Position numbers and translations under genes: made by a program
NCBI GenBank assembly: GCA_905203995.1
Contig: CAJKXZ010000011.1
Span: forward strand, 1 to 36,518
Reading direction: 5' to 3'
DNA from: an uncultured Methanomassiliicoccus sp.
GTDB taxonomy: Archaea; Thermoplasmatota; Thermoplasmata; Methanomassiliicoccales; Methanomassiliicoccaceae
Length of the DNA: 36,518 bases
Shown: positions 15,770 to 23,039 of the stretch, piece by piece
Position numbering within the stretch: the first letter of the stretch is position 1
How the letters are laid out: every line of letters begins with the position of its first letter
Notes under the pieces: model-generated
What the model was told of the DNA's origin: nothing
Seen by the model: the letters and a program-made list of their open reading frames with translations, nothing else
Databases searched by the model: none

Positions 15770-16928
15770 CTCCTGGGAACATGATTCTTAACATACCGTC
15801 AGTAAATTCCGCTTTTTCGGGCTCTTTTTTGATAAACGTGAAGGGCAGAGACAGCGAACGGCGATACTGACCGGCTTCTATTACAAGGCTGTCTGAGGAT
15901 TTATAGAGTTGTACTTTTTCTTTCGGGATAAAGGGCAGCCGCAACGCAATGATATCTTTACCGTTTTCACTGTAAATCTCGATCGGTCTTTCGGTGGTAA
16001 ATCTCTGAGTGGGATCCTCATCGCCGAAGAGCATATCTCCGAGATACTCTAAGGATTTCATACCCACCAGTTCTACCGGCAGCTGCTGGGCTCTCAGCAT
16101 CTTCAGGGGATCAAAGGATTCTTCAATAATCTTCAGGTATTTTTCCTGTTCAATTCTTTTCTGGGCAAAGTACTCATCATCACCGTCAGGAAGCAGTCTG
16201 TTAATGACCAGTGATTCGACGGTCATGCCATATAAACAAAGATAAGTGTAGGCCCGCTTGGTCTCATTAATCACCATCTTTTCAGGATTGACTACCAGGC
16301 GAATGGAGGTGATTTCTGGATCTTCTAAAATCTGCTGGACATTCTTCATTCTGTCAACTAAATTCTGAATATCATGAAGCAGATCTTCGGAAGGCAGCGG
16401 AGTCGTCATGATCTTGCCGACGGTCATCCTGGCTACTTTGATTAAATTGTGGATAATGCGGTATAATTTGTCCGAATACCATTCGGAAGATTCCGGGAAT
16501 GACAATAGTTTGATGGTCTCGCCGGTCGGTGCGGTATCCATCACCACAACATCGTATGTTCCCTGTTTGTTAAATTCATCCAGATAGAACAAGGCAGACA
16601 TCAATTCCATGCCGGGAATAACCGACATTTCTTTGGAAGTAATGCCATCAAGACCTTGTGAAACCAGGAAATTAGAAATGTAGCGCTGAATCTCATTCCA
16701 GCGTGTCTCTAACTCATAGAGCATATCGATTTCCAGCGCATAGAGATTCTTTTCTACTTCTACCGGCTGACCGCACAATTCAGTTTCCATAGAATCTGAT
16801 ACGGAATGTGCGGCGTCGGTGGACATGATCAGTGTTTTGTAACCATTTCTGGCGCATTTAAGTGCTGTTGCCGCTGCTACTGAAGTCTTGCCGACTCCTC
16901 CTTTGCCTGTGTAAATGATGAGCCTCAT
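15753..16928 (-). CDS. ArsA/Get3-family ATPase with C-terminal Hsp20-like domain
   Basis: A 391-residue P-loop ATPase. Deviant Walker A KGGVGKTSVAAA (about 9-20), switch I STDAAHSVSD, and MDTAPTGETIKLL with the switch II region are all present. There is one ATPase unit, as in Get3 and archaeal relatives, and the C-terminal ~80 residues (IIALRLPFIPKEKVQL, SLSLPFTF, GMLRIMFPG) look like the alpha-crystallin-type ArsA_HSP20 domain. No arsenic gene is nearby, so membrane-protein targeting or another chaperone role is more likely than arsenite export. ATG 16928 follows GGTGA at 4 nt; an upstream TTG start is less likely. Confidence 0.85.
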   Translation of the reverse strand: MRLIIYTGKGGVGKTSVAAATALKCARNGYKTLIMSTDAAHSVSDSMETELCGQPVEVEKNLYALEIDMLYELETRWNEIQRYISNFLVSQGLDGITSKEMSVIPGMELMSALFYLDEFNKQGTYDVVVMDTAPTGETIKLLSFPESSEWYSDKLYRIIHNLIKVARMTVGKIMTTPLPSEDLLHDIQNLVDRMKNVQQILEDPEITSIRLVVNPEKMVINETKRAYTYLCLYGMTVESLVINRLLPDGDDEYFAQKRIEQEKYLKIIEESFDPLKMLRAQQLPVELVGMKSLEYLGDMLFGDEDPTQRFTTERPIEIYSENGKDIIALRLPFIPKEKVQLYKSSDSLVIEAGQYRRSLSLPFTFIKKEPEKAEFTDGMLRIMFPGDEVSG

Positions 16929-17121
16929 CCCGTCACCAGGCGTTTTAGGGTTCAACCTATACTTTAATAATACGCATGTTTTGCTGAATCTGACGATGTT
17001 TTTTGCAAAATCAAAGGCAATCTTCTTGTATTAGGCTGTAAAATTGTGAGTAAAAAAGTCTCGTTTTTGTGCCCCTGCGAAGGCAAAGGTTTTATTACTA
17101 AATGCGTATCGAGGGCAGGAT

Positions 17122-17196
17122 GGGCTCGTGGCTTAGCCTGGATATAGCACTGGCCTTCTAAGTCAGTGGTCGAGGGTTCGAATCCCTCCGAGCTCG
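17122..17196 (+). tRNA. tRNA-Arg (TCT)
   Basis: The acceptor GGGCTCG pairs with CGAGCTC with one G-U. The anticodon stem CTGGC/GTCAG holds loop CTTCTAA (anticodon TCT). The T arm is GAGGG-TTCGAAT-CCCTC and the discriminator is G. CCA is encoded at 17197-17199. TTTTATTAC about 28 nt upstream is a plausible TATA element. rpl41e follows 63 nt downstream. Confidence 0.95.
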
Positions 17197-17261
17197 CCAT
17201 TTAAACAAAACCTTCATATCTAACTACCGATTCTCGGTGAAAATAAATTAGGAGATTCACG

Positions 17262-17369
17262 ATGAAACGAAGTTCACGCGCTTGGAAAAAGCGAGGTAAA
17301 CAGAGATGGAAATGGCGCAAAAAGAAAATGAGGCGCCGAAAGAGACAACAAAGAATGCGTAAGGCATGA
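17262..17369 (+). CDS. rpl41e: Ribosomal protein L41e (eL41)
   Basis: A 35-residue, extremely basic protein beginning MKRSSRAWKKRGKQRWKW, the unmistakable L41e sequence; it ends RKRQQRMRKA. GGAGATT lies 7 nt before the ATG. It is one of the smallest proteins known and sits between tRNA-Arg and tRNA-Trp, 11 nt before the latter, so the three may share a transcript. The eL41 gene is often missed in annotation. Confidence 0.95.
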   Translation: MKRSSRAWKKRGKQRWKWRKKKMRRRKRQQRMRKA

Positions 17370-17380
17370 GGCTGAATCCT

Positions 17381-17550
17381 GGGGGTGTGGGGTAACACGG
17401 CATCCTCGCGGGCTCCAGTTATCGAGAATGACTGCGAACGGGTTTGCTGACCGGTGATGACTAACTGGAGCGCTGACTCGTTAATTCGCATGGGGTCGCT
17501 CCCCATGTGGTGGAAACCCGCTGATCTGGGTTCAAATCCCAGCGCCCCCA
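17381..17550 (+). tRNA. tRNA-Trp (CCA) with 97-nt intron
   Basis: Exon 1 is 17381-17418 and exon 2 is 17516-17550. The acceptor GGGGGTG pairs with CGCCCCC (discriminator A). Anticodon stem GCGGG pairs with CCCGC, loop CT-CCA-G then A, with the intron at the canonical 37/38 position (17419-17515). The T arm is CTGGG-TTCAAAT-CCCAG. Archaeal splicing would need the tRNA endonuclease and the RtcB ligase encoded at 20221. Confidence 0.93.
17419..17515 (+). ncRNA. tRNA-Trp intron carrying a box C/D methylation guide
   Basis: Box C is near 17428 (ATGA), D' CTGA at 17447-17450, C' GTGATGA at 17454-17460 and D CTGA at 17473-17476; CGAG (17423-17426) and CTCG (17477-17480) close the terminal stem. CTGGAGC (17465-17471) pairs with exon 1 so that the fifth base before box D faces C34. 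CGGGTTT (17439-17445) pairs across the exon 2 border so that the fifth base before D' faces C39. This is the known archaeal pre-tRNA-Trp arrangement. A second hairpin (CATGGGG/CCCCATG) lies near 17489-17506. Confidence 0.85.
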
Positions 17551-17562
17551 CTTAATGCCTCA

Positions 17563-17583
17563 CCAGATCTTTGCATCTGGTTT
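17563..17583 (+). terminator. Hairpin after tRNA-Trp
   Basis: CCAGAT (17563-17568) pairs with ATCTGG (17575-17580), followed by TTTGTCTC. It lies 12 nt past the tRNA-Trp end and probably terminates the tRNA cluster. Confidence 0.45.
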
Positions 17584-17684
17584 GTCTCAACCTTATCAGG
17601 TTACCTTGTTCTGATTTTTCCAAGTGTTGACTCACTTTATTTTTGTTTTTTGGTTTTTAATGATTTTTTGTGTTTTGCATCATT

Positions 17685-17719
17685 GCTTAAAATAATAAAA
17701 GAAGAGCCCGCAGGCTCTT
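17685..17719 (-). terminator. Terminator of the acyltransferase gene
   Basis: AAGAGCC (17702-17708) and GGCTCTT (17713-17719) form a 7-bp stem with loop CGCA, followed on the minus strand by a T-rich tract (CTTTTATTATTTT). It starts 7 nt after the stop codon. Confidence 0.7.
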
Positions 17720-17726
17720 ATGATGT

Positions 17727-18089
17727 TTAAGTGCCAACAACGTTTCTTTTTCTGTTTTGAAGACTGTTGATTAATTTCATGCCGGTGACTGCGGTAAAAA
17801 CAATTGCTGCGGAAATTAAGTAAACAGCAAGTGGTTCCAAGTACTGCCAATTTGCCCAGCTGCTCACACTGCTGAGATTAAACATCAGAATGATCGCGGG
17901 GTGAATGATGTAAATGCCGCCGGACAATTCCCGTCCGAGGTAGACTAAAAAAGATGGAGCCTTTTTTTCTTGATGCTTAATTGCAAAAACAAATATTGCG
18001 AGGGCAAAAACCATCATGCCGACATATAAGTTTGAACCGTGGACGGCAGCCGCTTCCAAGACAGTGAGCCCCCCCCCTATGAGAATTAG
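17727..18089 (-). pseudogene. Acyltransferase-3 family protein, C-terminal part after an in-frame TGA
   Basis: This is the same reading frame as the upstream part, separated only by TGA at 18090-18092. It continues LILIGGGLTVLEAAAVHG, then membrane segments (LYVGMMVFALAIFVFAI; GGIYIIHPAIILMFNL; LAVYLISAAIVFTAV) and ends KRNVVGT. Together the two parts make about 343 residues, the usual length of OafA/WecH-like membrane acyltransferases. A G9 tract (18069-18077) codes the triple glycine. An ATG overlapping the TGA (ATGA) would enter this frame only if the tract had 8 or 11 G. See the N-terminal part for function. Confidence 0.7.
18069..18077 (-). repeat. Poly-G tract of nine in acyltransferase coding region
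   Basis: Nine consecutive C on the plus strand (G on the coding strand), preceded on the coding strand by ATA and followed by CTC. It lies just after the in-frame TGA. Confidence 0.9.
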
Positions 18090-18758
18090 TCATAATTTGT
18101 CATCTGAAATTTTAGAGACAATCTGTTCTGAATTCTGATGCAGATAGTAACCGATCACAAAGAACGAAATGCCGATGAAGGGGTAGATCTTACTGCCGAT
18201 TTCAATCGTATCTAATCCTGCTATTGGTAAAAATTCAGTAAAGGTTAGATCAATCAAGAGAATGGCTATTGACACGGGAATAAGTTTAGCCAGATTATAA
18301 TTATGTTTGGCGGCAAAGTAGCAAAAGACATAGAGTGCTAAGAGGGCATAAAGAAACCAAACATGTTGATTATAATGTGAAGAAATTACAAAACGGTAGA
18401 GGAGCGTAGAAAGATCAAAAGTACCATATGTAAATAATACTAAATCAATAATTAAAAATATGCCTTTCAATAAAATAATCAATTTTATGGTGTTCCAGAT
18501 TTTGTTGGGTAACCTTTGTAGATACCCCTTTTCAGAAAAAAGAAAATAACCCGAAACCATGAAAAAATAAGGTACGGCAAATCTGCTCAAGGCCGTTGCA
18601 AAGTTCCCGTAGGTGCCGGTAAGATTGCAGTGGATGATAACAATGCAGAATGCGGCGATGGCGGTAACCACTCGCAGCACTTGGTTTTCATGCCGACTGC
18701 CCCCCCCCCTATTGGGATTCTTCAAATTAGACAAATAGGATTTCACTCCAGATTGCAT
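18090..18758 (-). CDS. Acyltransferase-3 family membrane protein, N-terminal part
   Basis: Its 222 residues resemble integral-membrane O-acyltransferases (OafA/WecH type, PF01757) that acetylate surface glycans or lipids. After a 25-residue extension containing a poly-G-coded triple glycine (PNRGGGSRHEN), the core begins VLRVVTAIAAFCIVIIHC, which carries the family's catalytic-site histidine, then FAVPYFFMVSGYFLF, both typical. Several membrane helices follow up to FIGISFFVIGYYLH. Translation ends at TGA (18090-18092), but the frame goes on for the rest of the family. A TATA-like TTTTAATATAATATA lies about 40-50 nt upstream. AT-rich and set between two tRNA genes, it was possibly acquired. 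Confidence 0.75.
   Translation of the reverse strand: MQSGVKSYLSNLKNPNRGGGSRHENQVLRVVTAIAAFCIVIIHCNLTGTYGNFATALSRFAVPYFFMVSGYFLFSEKGYLQRLPNKIWNTIKLIILLKGIFLIIDLVLFTYGTFDLSTLLYRFVISSHYNQHVWFLYALLALYVFCYFAAKHNYNLAKLIPVSIAILLIDLTFTEFLPIAGLDTIEIGSKIYPFIGISFFVIGYYLHQNSEQIVSKISDDKL
18700..18709 (-). repeat. Poly-G tract of ten near the acyltransferase start
   Basis: Ten consecutive C on the plus strand, codons 17-21 of the gene. With ten G the start codon is in frame with the acyltransferase core; nine or eleven would put the core out of frame. Confidence 0.9.
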
Positions 18759-18945
18759 AGGCTTTAATGCACATCTGCTATTTGTAAAATAATGTATATT
18801 ATATTAAAACCTAAAACTGGAGAATTTTCTGCATTATTGATCTGAGTGCACTGGGATTTGAGCCCCTCTGTTTTTCTTCTCTGAAGAGTGTTCAACATTA
18901 TCGATAGATTTATCTATGACGAATCGATGTTAGTGTTCCAATATG

Positions 18946-19018
18946 GCCCGGTTGGGGTAGCCTGGCATCCTGTGGGACTGTGGATCCCTAGACTCGAGTT
19001 CAAATCTCGGACCGGGCC
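18946..19018 (+). tRNA. tRNA-His (GTG)
   Basis: The acceptor GCCCGGT pairs with ACCGGGC. Discriminator C73 (19018) faces an encoded G(-1) at 18945, the histidine identity pair. The anticodon loop CTGTGGA contains GTG. The T arm is TCGAG-TTCAAAT-CTCGG. CCA is encoded (19019-19021). A GATTTATCT element lies about 35 nt upstream. Confidence 0.93.
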
Positions 19019-19047
19019 CCATTCCTAAACTGTTGTTTTTCTAACTC

Positions 19048-20127
19048 TTAAATCCAGTCAGTGTCTCCCAGCGTAATGTGGCAGTTTAACTCAGCGTTTT
19101 TTAGTAGATTCTGGACGCTCTCATCAAGATCTGGCCCTTTCCAGATCATGCTCATTTTGACATCCCCGGTATATCGTTCTTCCAGCAGGAAGCCGGCAGC
19201 GGGAAAACGGCGGCCGTAGCGGTGTTCCTTCGGCAGCAAACAGAGCAAACTCCAGGCTTTTATTTCTTTAGCATAGCTTATTGCCCGGTTAATCAAGGCA
19301 TCAAGCGCTTTCGATTCCTGAGGTGCGACTAGCAGATCAGCAACCGCGGCATCACTGCCCCGTTTACCGATGACGATGTAGCCGACGAGTTCGCCGTTTC
19401 TCCTCGCCGAAAAGATTTTGAATTGTCCCGCCCGTGGATCCGCATAGCGCCAATTGAGATAGGCAGGACGTCTGGCTGCAAGCAGATCAAAAGTCTTAGC
19501 AGTTTTTTCGAACAGTTCTCGAAACTCTTCACCAAATCGCTGTTCTTCGCGGACTTCGATTTCCGAACCTGAAGAAGTCTTGCGGACGGCTTTGATGGCG
19601 GCATAACCCAGCCATTTAGCTTTACCTACCTTGCCTTGAAAAAACTCATCCATATTGATTACGTAACGGTACTGGACAAATTTCAAGGGTACCTGACGGA
19701 AGCCTCTTTTTTCTAAGCTGACATAGGCGGAAGCTTTGTTGGGAAAACCATAATCCAACTTCACGCCTAAGTCTTCTTTAAGCCGATCCCGGCAGTCTGA
19801 AACTTTACCAATCAGACCTTTTCCGCGGTATTCAGGACTGGTACACAAATCCGTCCCTTGCGCAGCTAAGATCGGCTTTCCTTGAATAATCATTTCTGAG
19901 GGTACAGAAGCCGCGGCGGAGACGATCTCTTGCTGATCTTCGGCTACGCAGACCGCAGCATCATTGACCGGATTGTCGCGGTATTTCCATAACCAATGTT
20001 CAGTGGGAGTTACGCCGCGGGGAGCCCGCCAGCCCATATACATCTCCAGAAAGGGGACGATGCTTTCTTCGTCTCCCGGAAGGTAAGGTCTGACGAATAT
20101 CTCCTCGTTAATTATGTTATCAGACAT
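19048..20127 (-). CDS. GNAT-family N-acetyltransferase (two GNAT units)
   Basis: A 359-residue protein, long for one GNAT domain. The first unit has VRPYLPGDEESIVPFLEMY and the acetyl-CoA loop region LCTSPEYRGKGLIGKV (RGKG, about 105-115); a second unit at about 220-300 has NWRYADPRAGQFKIFSA, GELVGYIVIG and VADLLVAPQE. This is the layout of Eis-like or GNAT_acetyltr_9 proteins. The substrate is unknown. ATG 20127 is chosen because GAGG precedes it by about 9 nt. It is divergent from rtcB. Confidence 0.82.
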   Translation of the reverse strand: MSDNIINEEIFVRPYLPGDEESIVPFLEMYMGWRAPRGVTPTEHWLWKYRDNPVNDAAVCVAEDQQEIVSAAASVPSEMIIQGKPILAAQGTDLCTSPEYRGKGLIGKVSDCRDRLKEDLGVKLDYGFPNKASAYVSLEKRGFRQVPLKFVQYRYVINMDEFFQGKVGKAKWLGYAAIKAVRKTSSGSEIEVREEQRFGEEFRELFEKTAKTFDLLAARRPAYLNWRYADPRAGQFKIFSARRNGELVGYIVIGKRGSDAAVADLLVAPQESKALDALINRAISYAKEIKAWSLLCLLPKEHRYGRRFPAAGFLLEERYTGDVKMSMIWKGPDLDESVQNLLKNAELNCHITLGDTDWI

Positions 20128-20220
20128 ATAGTGAACCCTCAATAGTGTCTGCAACATGTGGGATATATACCAACCGGCAAGAGATTATATCTCAGGACTA
20201 CTTGACATCTTTTGAATCAA

Positions 20221-21672
20221 ATGAGTTACGAAGGTCCACTTGAAAAAATCGATGATTTCCGCTGGAAGATTCCCCGCGGCTATAAGCCGGGCATGAATAC
20301 CGATGCCATCATCTATTCCGGAGGAGAAATGCTCCAAGCACTCAGGGAAGACGATGCTCCTGAGCAGGCCGCCAATGTTTCCTGTTTACCAGGTATCGTA
20401 GGTAATTCGTTAGCGATGCCTGATATCCATTGGGGCTATGGTTTTCCTATCGGCGGAGTAGCCGCTATGGATGCTGACGTGGGCGTCATCTCTCCCGGTG
20501 GAATCGGCTTTGATATCAACTGCGGCGTACGACTGGTGCGCACAGATCTCGAAATCGCCGATGTCCAGCCTTCGATTAAAGAACTGATCTCCACTCTTTT
20601 CAAAAATGTACCTTCAGGAGTCGGTTCTGAAGGACTTATCAACCTCACCAAAGCACAAATTGATGAAGTGCTCGTTGAAGGTGGGGAATGGGCGGTCCGT
20701 AACGGCTACGGCTGGGATGAAGATCTGCGGGTCACGGAAGAAGAAGGCCGCATGAAAAATGCTGATCCTTCTAAAGTAAGTGATAAGTCCCGTAAGAGGG
20801 GCATTCCCCAGTTAGGTTCTCTTGGTTCCGGCAATCACTTCTTAGAAGTTGATTACGTGCAGGAAATCTTTGATGAGGAGGCGGCCAAAGCCTTCGGTCT
20901 GCGCGAGGGTCAGATTACGGTAACGGTCCACTGCGGCTCCCGTGGCTGCGGCCACCAGATCGCGACGGATTATCTGCAGACGATGGAGAAAAATGTCAAG
21001 CAGAGTGGATTACAACTGCCCGACCGCCAGCTGGCTTGTGCGCCGGTCAACGGCAAAGATGGCGAAGATTACTTCAAAGCCATGGCCTGCGGGGCTAATT
21101 ATGCCTGGGCCAACCGGCAGATGATTCTTCACTGGATCCGTGAATCTTTTGAAGAGTGTTTCAAACGCGATGCGGAAAATATGGGCATGTACCAGGTTTA
21201 TGATGTCGCTCACAACATCGCAAAAATTGAAGAACATCAGGTCGACGGCCAGCGCCGAAAAGTCTACGTGCACCGCAAAGGGGCCACCCGTGCTTTCCCG
21301 AAAGAGCATCCGGAGATTCCCGCCTGCTACTCTTCTGTCGGTCAGCCAGTGCTGATTCCTGGCGATATGGGACACGGCAGCTATGTGCTCGTTGGTACTG
21401 AGTGCGGCATGACTGAAACATTCGGCAGCACCTGTCACGGCGCCGGCCGCATCATGTCTCGTTCGGAAGCAATGCGCAAATTTACCGTCCAGGGCATTAA
21501 AACCAACATGGAAGGCAAAGGCATTTTCCTCAAATCTGCGACCAAAGACGGCATTCTTGAAGAAGCTCCTGACGCGTACAAGAGCATTGAAAATGTGATT
21601 GATGTCGTAGCTGGAGCGGGACTTTCCAAGAGAGTCGCTAAACTGGTGCCGCTTGGTGTGATGAAAGGTTAA
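20221..21672 (+). CDS. rtcB: RNA-splicing ligase RtcB
   Basis: A 483-residue 3'-phosphate RNA ligase that joins tRNA exons (and repairs RNA) using GTP and Mn. Signature segments are present: AMPDIHWGYGFPIGGVAA, GGIGFDINCGVRLVRT with the metal-binding aspartate and cysteine, VHCGSRGCGHQIATDY, YDVAHNIAK, and the GMP-accepting histidine region CHGAGRIMSRSEA. The ATG at 20221 is used; an upstream TTG (20212) adds only NQ. A GATTATATC element about 33 nt upstream suggests a very short leader. It is convergent with the HD gene, overlapping by 4 nt, and is the enzyme required for the tRNA-Trp found 3 kb away. Confidence 0.96.
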   Translation: MSYEGPLEKIDDFRWKIPRGYKPGMNTDAIIYSGGEMLQALREDDAPEQAANVSCLPGIVGNSLAMPDIHWGYGFPIGGVAAMDADVGVISPGGIGFDINCGVRLVRTDLEIADVQPSIKELISTLFKNVPSGVGSEGLINLTKAQIDEVLVEGGEWAVRNGYGWDEDLRVTEEEGRMKNADPSKVSDKSRKRGIPQLGSLGSGNHFLEVDYVQEIFDEEAAKAFGLREGQITVTVHCGSRGCGHQIATDYLQTMEKNVKQSGLQLPDRQLACAPVNGKDGEDYFKAMACGANYAWANRQMILHWIRESFEECFKRDAENMGMYQVYDVAHNIAKIEEHQVDGQRRKVYVHRKGATRAFPKEHPEIPACYSSVGQPVLIPGDMGHGSYVLVGTECGMTETFGSTCHGAGRIMSRSEAMRKFTVQGIKTNMEGKGIFLKSATKDGILEEAPDAYKSIENVIDVVAGAGLSKRVAKLVPLGVMKG

Positions 21673-22979
21673 GCGAAGAGCACTTTGACGGCGGCTTTTT
21701 TCACTTCCTCTACGCATTCCGGCGGGGAAGAGACGAGAAAGGCCCAGTCATGAACGCTGCGGGCCTGAATGGCTCGGGCCAGCGGGCTATATTTAGCCAG
21801 GGTGCGGACACGGCCGTTGTCTAAGATAGGCACGTCTGTCTTGCCAACGGTCAGCTCTGCCAGCAATACTGACTTGCTAGGAACATCTAATGCTACATGT
21901 GTATGAGGAACGCCGGCACGGTCGGCAATCTCATGCTCTTTTTGTTTCCGTTTTTTGTACTCCGACAATTCCGAAAGTTCTTTTCGCTGATCTTCACTCA
22001 GTGCCGAAACTGTTTCAGTTAGTGCTTTTTTGTAAAGTCGGCGGTAGTCGAGCATCGTCATAATTCTCGTGCTGTCACCGCCGCTGTTTTTCAAAGCGAA
22101 GGATAATTGCGCATCAGTGTGAAGATGAGCATCGTCCAGAACGGCGGCGGGCGCCGCTTCAATCGCTTTGCAGAGCATCATTTCTGCAATTCTGACTGTT
22201 TTATGGAAATAGACTGAAGTATACATCAGCGAGCGGGCGACCATCAGTCCTTCGATGGCTACCAAACCGCTTTTATCAATCGCCAGGCCGCCATGAACAA
22301 CGGCTACTGTCTGCATCAAACGGTCAACATCAATGGTACCGTGGGCCACGCCGGTGTAATAAGCATCGCGCTGGAGATAATCCATTTGGTCGACATCCAG
22401 CGGTCCTGAGATCATATCCTTGAGATAGGTCTTCTCTCTAAAAGTCCCCTGGCCGTCTGTGGTATCAAAATAAGTCTGGCCGTTGTGCGCTTCATTGTGT
22501 GATGCGGCAATCAATTCGCAGACTTCGGTAGCGGAAATGCCTTCAGCTTCCAGCATCTCGGCAATCGGTGCCGGTTCACCCATCACTGCCAGATACTCTT
22601 CGGGAACAATCTTGATTTTGCCTTTGATTAAATCGCAAGTGGTGTTCATGTGATCCAGGCCTGTGGTATTCTCCACTACTTCCTCTAAAGTGTGTGAATA
22701 TGGTGCATGACCTAAATCATGGAGCAGTGCCGCGGCGCAGACTGTCCGACTGTCCTGTTTATCCAATTCTAGTGCCGCAGCCATGGTTTTTGCCATATGA
22801 TATGTGCCGAGCGAATGTTCTAAACGAGTATGATTTGCTCCGGGAAAAACATAGTAGGCCAGTCCCAGCTGGTGAACACCCTGCAGACGCTGGATCTCCG
22901 GTCGCTGCAATAATTCTAAAAAAATACCTTCGACTTTTACGCTGCCGTGCACACTGTCATGGATGACCTTGGATGACAC
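21669..22979 (-). CDS. HD-domain phosphohydrolase (SAMHD1/dGTPase-like)
   Basis: A 436-residue protein beginning VIHDSVHGSVKV, then NHTRLEHSLGTYHMA and LLHDLGHAPYSHTLEEV: the H...HD...D metal site of the YdhJ/SAMHD1 branch, with the distal aspartate in ISGPLDVDQMDYLQRDAYYTG. Likely activity: hydrolysis of (deoxy)nucleotides, setting dNTP levels, though the substrate is untested. The start is GTG: a perfect TTTATATA (23001-23008) is centred 25 nt upstream, so the transcript would begin at or next to the GTG. Its C-terminal 120 residues are family-specific. Confidence 0.88.
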   Translation of the reverse strand: MSSKVIHDSVHGSVKVEGIFLELLQRPEIQRLQGVHQLGLAYYVFPGANHTRLEHSLGTYHMAKTMAAALELDKQDSRTVCAAALLHDLGHAPYSHTLEEVVENTTGLDHMNTTCDLIKGKIKIVPEEYLAVMGEPAPIAEMLEAEGISATEVCELIAASHNEAHNGQTYFDTTDGQGTFREKTYLKDMISGPLDVDQMDYLQRDAYYTGVAHGTIDVDRLMQTVAVVHGGLAIDKSGLVAIEGLMVARSLMYTSVYFHKTVRIAEMMLCKAIEAAPAAVLDDAHLHTDAQLSFALKNSGGDSTRIMTMLDYRRLYKKALTETVSALSEDQRKELSELSEYKKRKQKEHEIADRAGVPHTHVALDVPSKSVLLAELTVGKTDVPILDNGRVRTLAKYSPLARAIQARSVHDWAFLVSSPPECVEEVKKAAVKVLFA

Positions 22980-23000
22980 GTTATTAAGATAGCTAGATTG

Positions 23001-23008
23001 TATATAAA
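23001..23008 (-). promoter_or_regulatory. TATA box of the leaderless HD-domain gene
   Basis: TTTATATA on the minus strand, centred 25 nt before the GTG start at 22979; this spacing is that of a leaderless archaeal promoter. Confidence 0.65.
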
Positions 23009-23016
23009 TCTAGGAG

Positions 23017-23039
23017 CTAAGTGCCCCGAGGGCCCTTAG
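23017..23039 (-). terminator. Hairpin at the sepF stop codon
   Basis: CTAAG and GCCC (23017-23026) pair with GGGC and CTTAG (23030-23039) with one mismatch and a 3-nt loop; the sepF stop lies in the stem. It probably separates sepF from the HD gene. Confidence 0.45.

Noticed and set aside
16964..17551. Minus-strand ORFs over tRNA-Arg, rpl41e and tRNA-Trp
   Set aside because: They lie over structured RNA genes and an essential ribosomal gene.
18090..18092. Selenocysteine or other recoding of the acyltransferase TGA
   Set aside because: No SECIS-like stem is seen, the family has no such residue there, and this lineage is not known for selenoproteins.
18841..18872. A second tRNA T-arm-like fragment on the minus strand (GGGGCTCAAATCCCA)
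   Set aside because: Only the T-arm-like stretch is present, the loop lacks the conserved TTC, and one stem pair is lost; too weak to call.
21010..21717. A long minus-strand ORF (235 residues) opposite rtcB
   Set aside because: Antisense to RtcB catalytic motifs; codon-bias shadow.
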